NCBI RefSeq assembly: GCF_000307855.1
Contig: NZ_AJLR01000044.1
Span: forward strand, 1 to 64,000
Length of the DNA stretch: 64,000 nucleotides
Direction: 5' to 3'
DNA from: Schinkia azotoformans LMG 9581
GTDB lineage: Bacteria > Bacillota > Bacilli > Bacillales > Bacillaceae_J
The notes under the pieces are model-generated. The model did not search any database. It saw only the letters and a list, made by a program, of their open reading frames with translations, and was not told the origin of the DNA. The translations under genes were made by a program, and so were the position numbers. Of this stretch, positions 62,226 through 64,000 are shown one piece after another (position 1 is the first letter of the stretch; every line of letters begins with the position of its first letter).

Positions 62226-62252
62226 GGACCAGAGAACCCGTCCCTCTGTCCC
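62226..62252 (-). repeat. dispersed GGGACAGAG-type repeat, copy 7
   Basis: GGACCAGAGAACCCGTCCCT followed by CTGTCCC lies 14 bases after the yfnB stop codon, on the opposite orientation to copies 4-6. Confidence 0.7.
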
Positions 62253-62253
62253 G

Positions 62254-62278
62254 GGAAGCAGGAGAACCCCCTGCTTCC
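62254..62278. terminator. bidirectional hairpin between yfnB and acsA
   Basis: GGAAGCAGG (62254-62262) pairs perfectly with CCTGCTTCC (62270-62278) and is followed by TATTTTATT on the plus strand. It separates the convergent genes. Confidence 0.75.
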
Positions 62279-62282
62279 TATT

Positions 62283-63992
62283 TTATTCCCCTAATCTTTG
62301 CAGCTCTAATCGTTTAAGCTCTCTTCTTAAGATTTTCCCGCTTATTTTTGTTTTTGGTAATTCATCTAAGACTTCAATTTCGCGGGGAGCTGAATGGGCG
62401 GCAAGCTTTTGTCTTACAAAAAGACGGATTTCTTCTATTAAATGTGCGCTAGCTTCATACCCTTTTCTCAGCACAATAAATGCTTTTACAATCTCACCAC
62501 GAAGTGGGTCTGGCTTACCAATGACACCCGCTTCAGCAACAGCTGGATGTTCGATCAATTTACTTTCGACTTCAAATGGGCCAATTCTTTCGCCTGATGA
62601 GTTGATCATGTCGTCACTGCGGCCTTGGAAAAAGATGTAGCCATCTTCATCAATCGTTGCTAAATCTCCGGATATATACCAGCCATCAAATTTAAAATAG
62701 GAATCATATTTCTCTTTATTTCTCCATACTTCCTTCATGATTCCTGGCCATGGCGCTTTTACTGCCAAATGACCAACTTCACCAGGCTGGAGGCGCTCGC
62801 CGTCATCATCTAACACGGCAATTTCAATTCCAGGAAAAGCCCTCCCCATTGAACCAGGCTTGATCACTTCAGATGGTAAATTCACAATTAACTGGGCACC
62901 GGTTTCAGTCATCCACCATGTATCATGAATTCTTCTCCCTAATACCTCCTGACCCCAATAAATCACTTCAGGATTCAAAGGCTCACCAACACTCAGCAAA
63001 TGTCGCAATGAAGAAAGATCATACTCACACACAAGATCATTTCCCTCAGCCATTAACATTCTAAAGGCTGTTGGAGCACTGTACCAAACTGTTGTCTTAG
63101 TTCGCTCAATCGCTTTATACCAAGAATGCGCATCAAAGCGTCCTCCATTAATGACAATCGTCGCTCTATTTAACCATGGGGAAAAAATCCCGTATACAGT
63201 TCCGGTTACCCAACCTGGATGGGCCGTGCACCAATACACATCATCCTCTTTTAAATCGAGCACCCATTTCCCGGTTAAATATTGATGAATCATTGCCCGG
63301 TGCGCATGGATGATCCCCTTCGGTTTTCCTGTTGAGCCACTTGTATAATGGATGTTTAAACCATGTTCAAAATCGACCCATTCCAAAACGTTGTTATCTA
63401 TTTCAGTGTTCCTTAACTCCCCCACTAATGAAATTTCTCCATTCAAGCATTGATCCACATCTTCTGTGTAAAAAATCTTTTTTAAAGTTGGCAGTTCATC
63501 CCTTGGAACACGAATCCCTAATTCCAAGTTGGTAATGAGATACCTTCCCTCACAATCTGAAATTCTATCTTTGATTGCTTCCTCCATAAAAGCTTCAAAT
63601 AGTGGCCCTACGATTGCACCTAGTTTAATCACTGCCAAAGTAGCTATTAAACAATCAGGATGTTTAGGTAAAAAAACGAAGACAATATCACCTTTGTGAA
63701 TCCCATGCTTCTTTAAAACCGTTGCCAGGTGATCTGTTTTCTCTTTAACCTCTTTAAATGTATATTTAATTTCTTCTTCCCCGTTAACATAATGAATGGC
63801 TATTTTTTCACCGAACCCATCCGCCACATGACGGTCAATACACTCGTAAGCCATATTGACTTTGTTCGTTTTGTACCAGGAGAAATTCTTTTTCACTTCC
63901 TCCCAAGAAAACTCTTCACGAACCTTTTGATAATTAGAAAGATTATAGTCTCCCCGGGCAGGATTTAGATATTTTACTAAAGATGTAATCAA
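62283..63992 (-). CDS. acsA: acetyl-CoA synthetase-like AMP-forming ligase
   Basis: Activates acetate or a similar short acid to its CoA thioester. The sequence has HYTSGSTGKPKGIIHAH, DDVYWCTAHPGWVTG, DTWWMTETGAQ, the SGERIGPFEVESKL block and the catalytic Lys region LPKTKISGKILRRELK. It follows B. subtilis AcsA closely through its length (569 against 572 residues). The start is near the window edge. The TTG at 63992 has no visible ribosome binding site and the frame stays open to the edge, so the true start may lie outside. Confidence 0.9.
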   Translation of the reverse strand: MITSLVKYLNPARGDYNLSNYQKVREEFSWEEVKKNFSWYKTNKVNMAYECIDRHVADGFGEKIAIHYVNGEEEIKYTFKEVKEKTDHLATVLKKHGIHKGDIVFVFLPKHPDCLIATLAVIKLGAIVGPLFEAFMEEAIKDRISDCEGRYLITNLELGIRVPRDELPTLKKIFYTEDVDQCLNGEISLVGELRNTEIDNNVLEWVDFEHGLNIHYTSGSTGKPKGIIHAHRAMIHQYLTGKWVLDLKEDDVYWCTAHPGWVTGTVYGIFSPWLNRATIVINGGRFDAHSWYKAIERTKTTVWYSAPTAFRMLMAEGNDLVCEYDLSSLRHLLSVGEPLNPEVIYWGQEVLGRRIHDTWWMTETGAQLIVNLPSEVIKPGSMGRAFPGIEIAVLDDDGERLQPGEVGHLAVKAPWPGIMKEVWRNKEKYDSYFKFDGWYISGDLATIDEDGYIFFQGRSDDMINSSGERIGPFEVESKLIEHPAVAEAGVIGKPDPLRGEIVKAFIVLRKGYEASAHLIEEIRLFVRQKLAAHSAPREIEVLDELPKTKISGKILRRELKRLELQRLGE

Positions 63993-64000
63993 TTTTATAA

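Overview
The window is a low-GC chromosomal segment from a spore-forming Bacillaceae bacterium (Bacillus, Neobacillus, Mesobacillus or a close relative; I cannot fix the genus). The evidence is B. subtilis-like gene content (des/desKR, a YyaC-type spore protease, YfnB, AcsA, a PilZ protein like YpfA, Spx-type proteins), AGGAGG-type ribosome binding sites, frequent TTG/GTG starts, a T-box and a glycine riboswitch. No rRNA, tRNA, phage, transposase or CRISPR array was seen.

Layout. 0-8 kb: a CNNM/CorC-type membrane protein, a ketopantoate-reductase-like gene, an EamA transporter, then the cold-shock membrane fluidity module des-desK-desR with a candidate DesR operator, and a GGDEF/EAL protein. 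8-10.5 kb: a polar amino acid ABC transporter. 10.6-15.8 kb: a Bce-type peptide-antibiotic resistance module (PAP2 phosphatase, response regulator, intramembrane-sensing kinase, ABC ATPase, BceB-like permease) with two copies of the same regulator box. 15.8-22.4 kb: a sulfur/selenium region. It has an Rrf2 regulator divergent from a TSUP exporter, a decayed flavoenzyme fragment, a 52-bp tandem repeat array, an MFS and a DAACS transporter, then yedE and a small yedF/TusA gene. The catalytic Cys codon of yedF is an in-frame TGA followed by a hairpin, so it is a strong selenoprotein candidate that ordinary ORF calling misses. 22.4-32.3 kb: a Lon-type protease, a PilZ protein, a TetR-Spx-like operon with three operator dyads, a PabB-PabC fusion, a diguanylate cyclase and a DbpA-type helicase.

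32.3-54.7 kb is a tricarboxylate/dicarboxylate utilisation island. It carries a TctCBA transporter with a CitST-like two-component system, PrpF, LysR, a CitMHS transporter, an AbrB-family protein, an MFS transporter, an isocitrate/isopropylmalate-type dehydrogenase, a TRAP transporter, two TcuA-like flavoproteins, TcuB and a second LysR. The enzymes fit conversion of tricarballylate or aconitate-type acids into the TCA cycle (TcuA/TcuB oxidation, PrpF isomerisation, a decarboxylating dehydrogenase). The exact substrate is inference. 54.7-58.2 kb: an amino acid permease behind a glycine riboswitch and brnQ behind an isoleucine-type T-box. 58.2-64 kb: a second AbrB protein, an SLC13-type permease, YfnB and an AcsA-like ligase running to the window edge.

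The non-coding DNA is also informative. A two-copy intergenic element has a compensatory change in its hairpin. A dispersed GGGACAGAG-type repeat lies at gene 3' ends and sometimes supplies the last codons. A hairpin-packed spacer separates tctC and tctB, and a promoter element is shared between prpF and the CitMHS gene.
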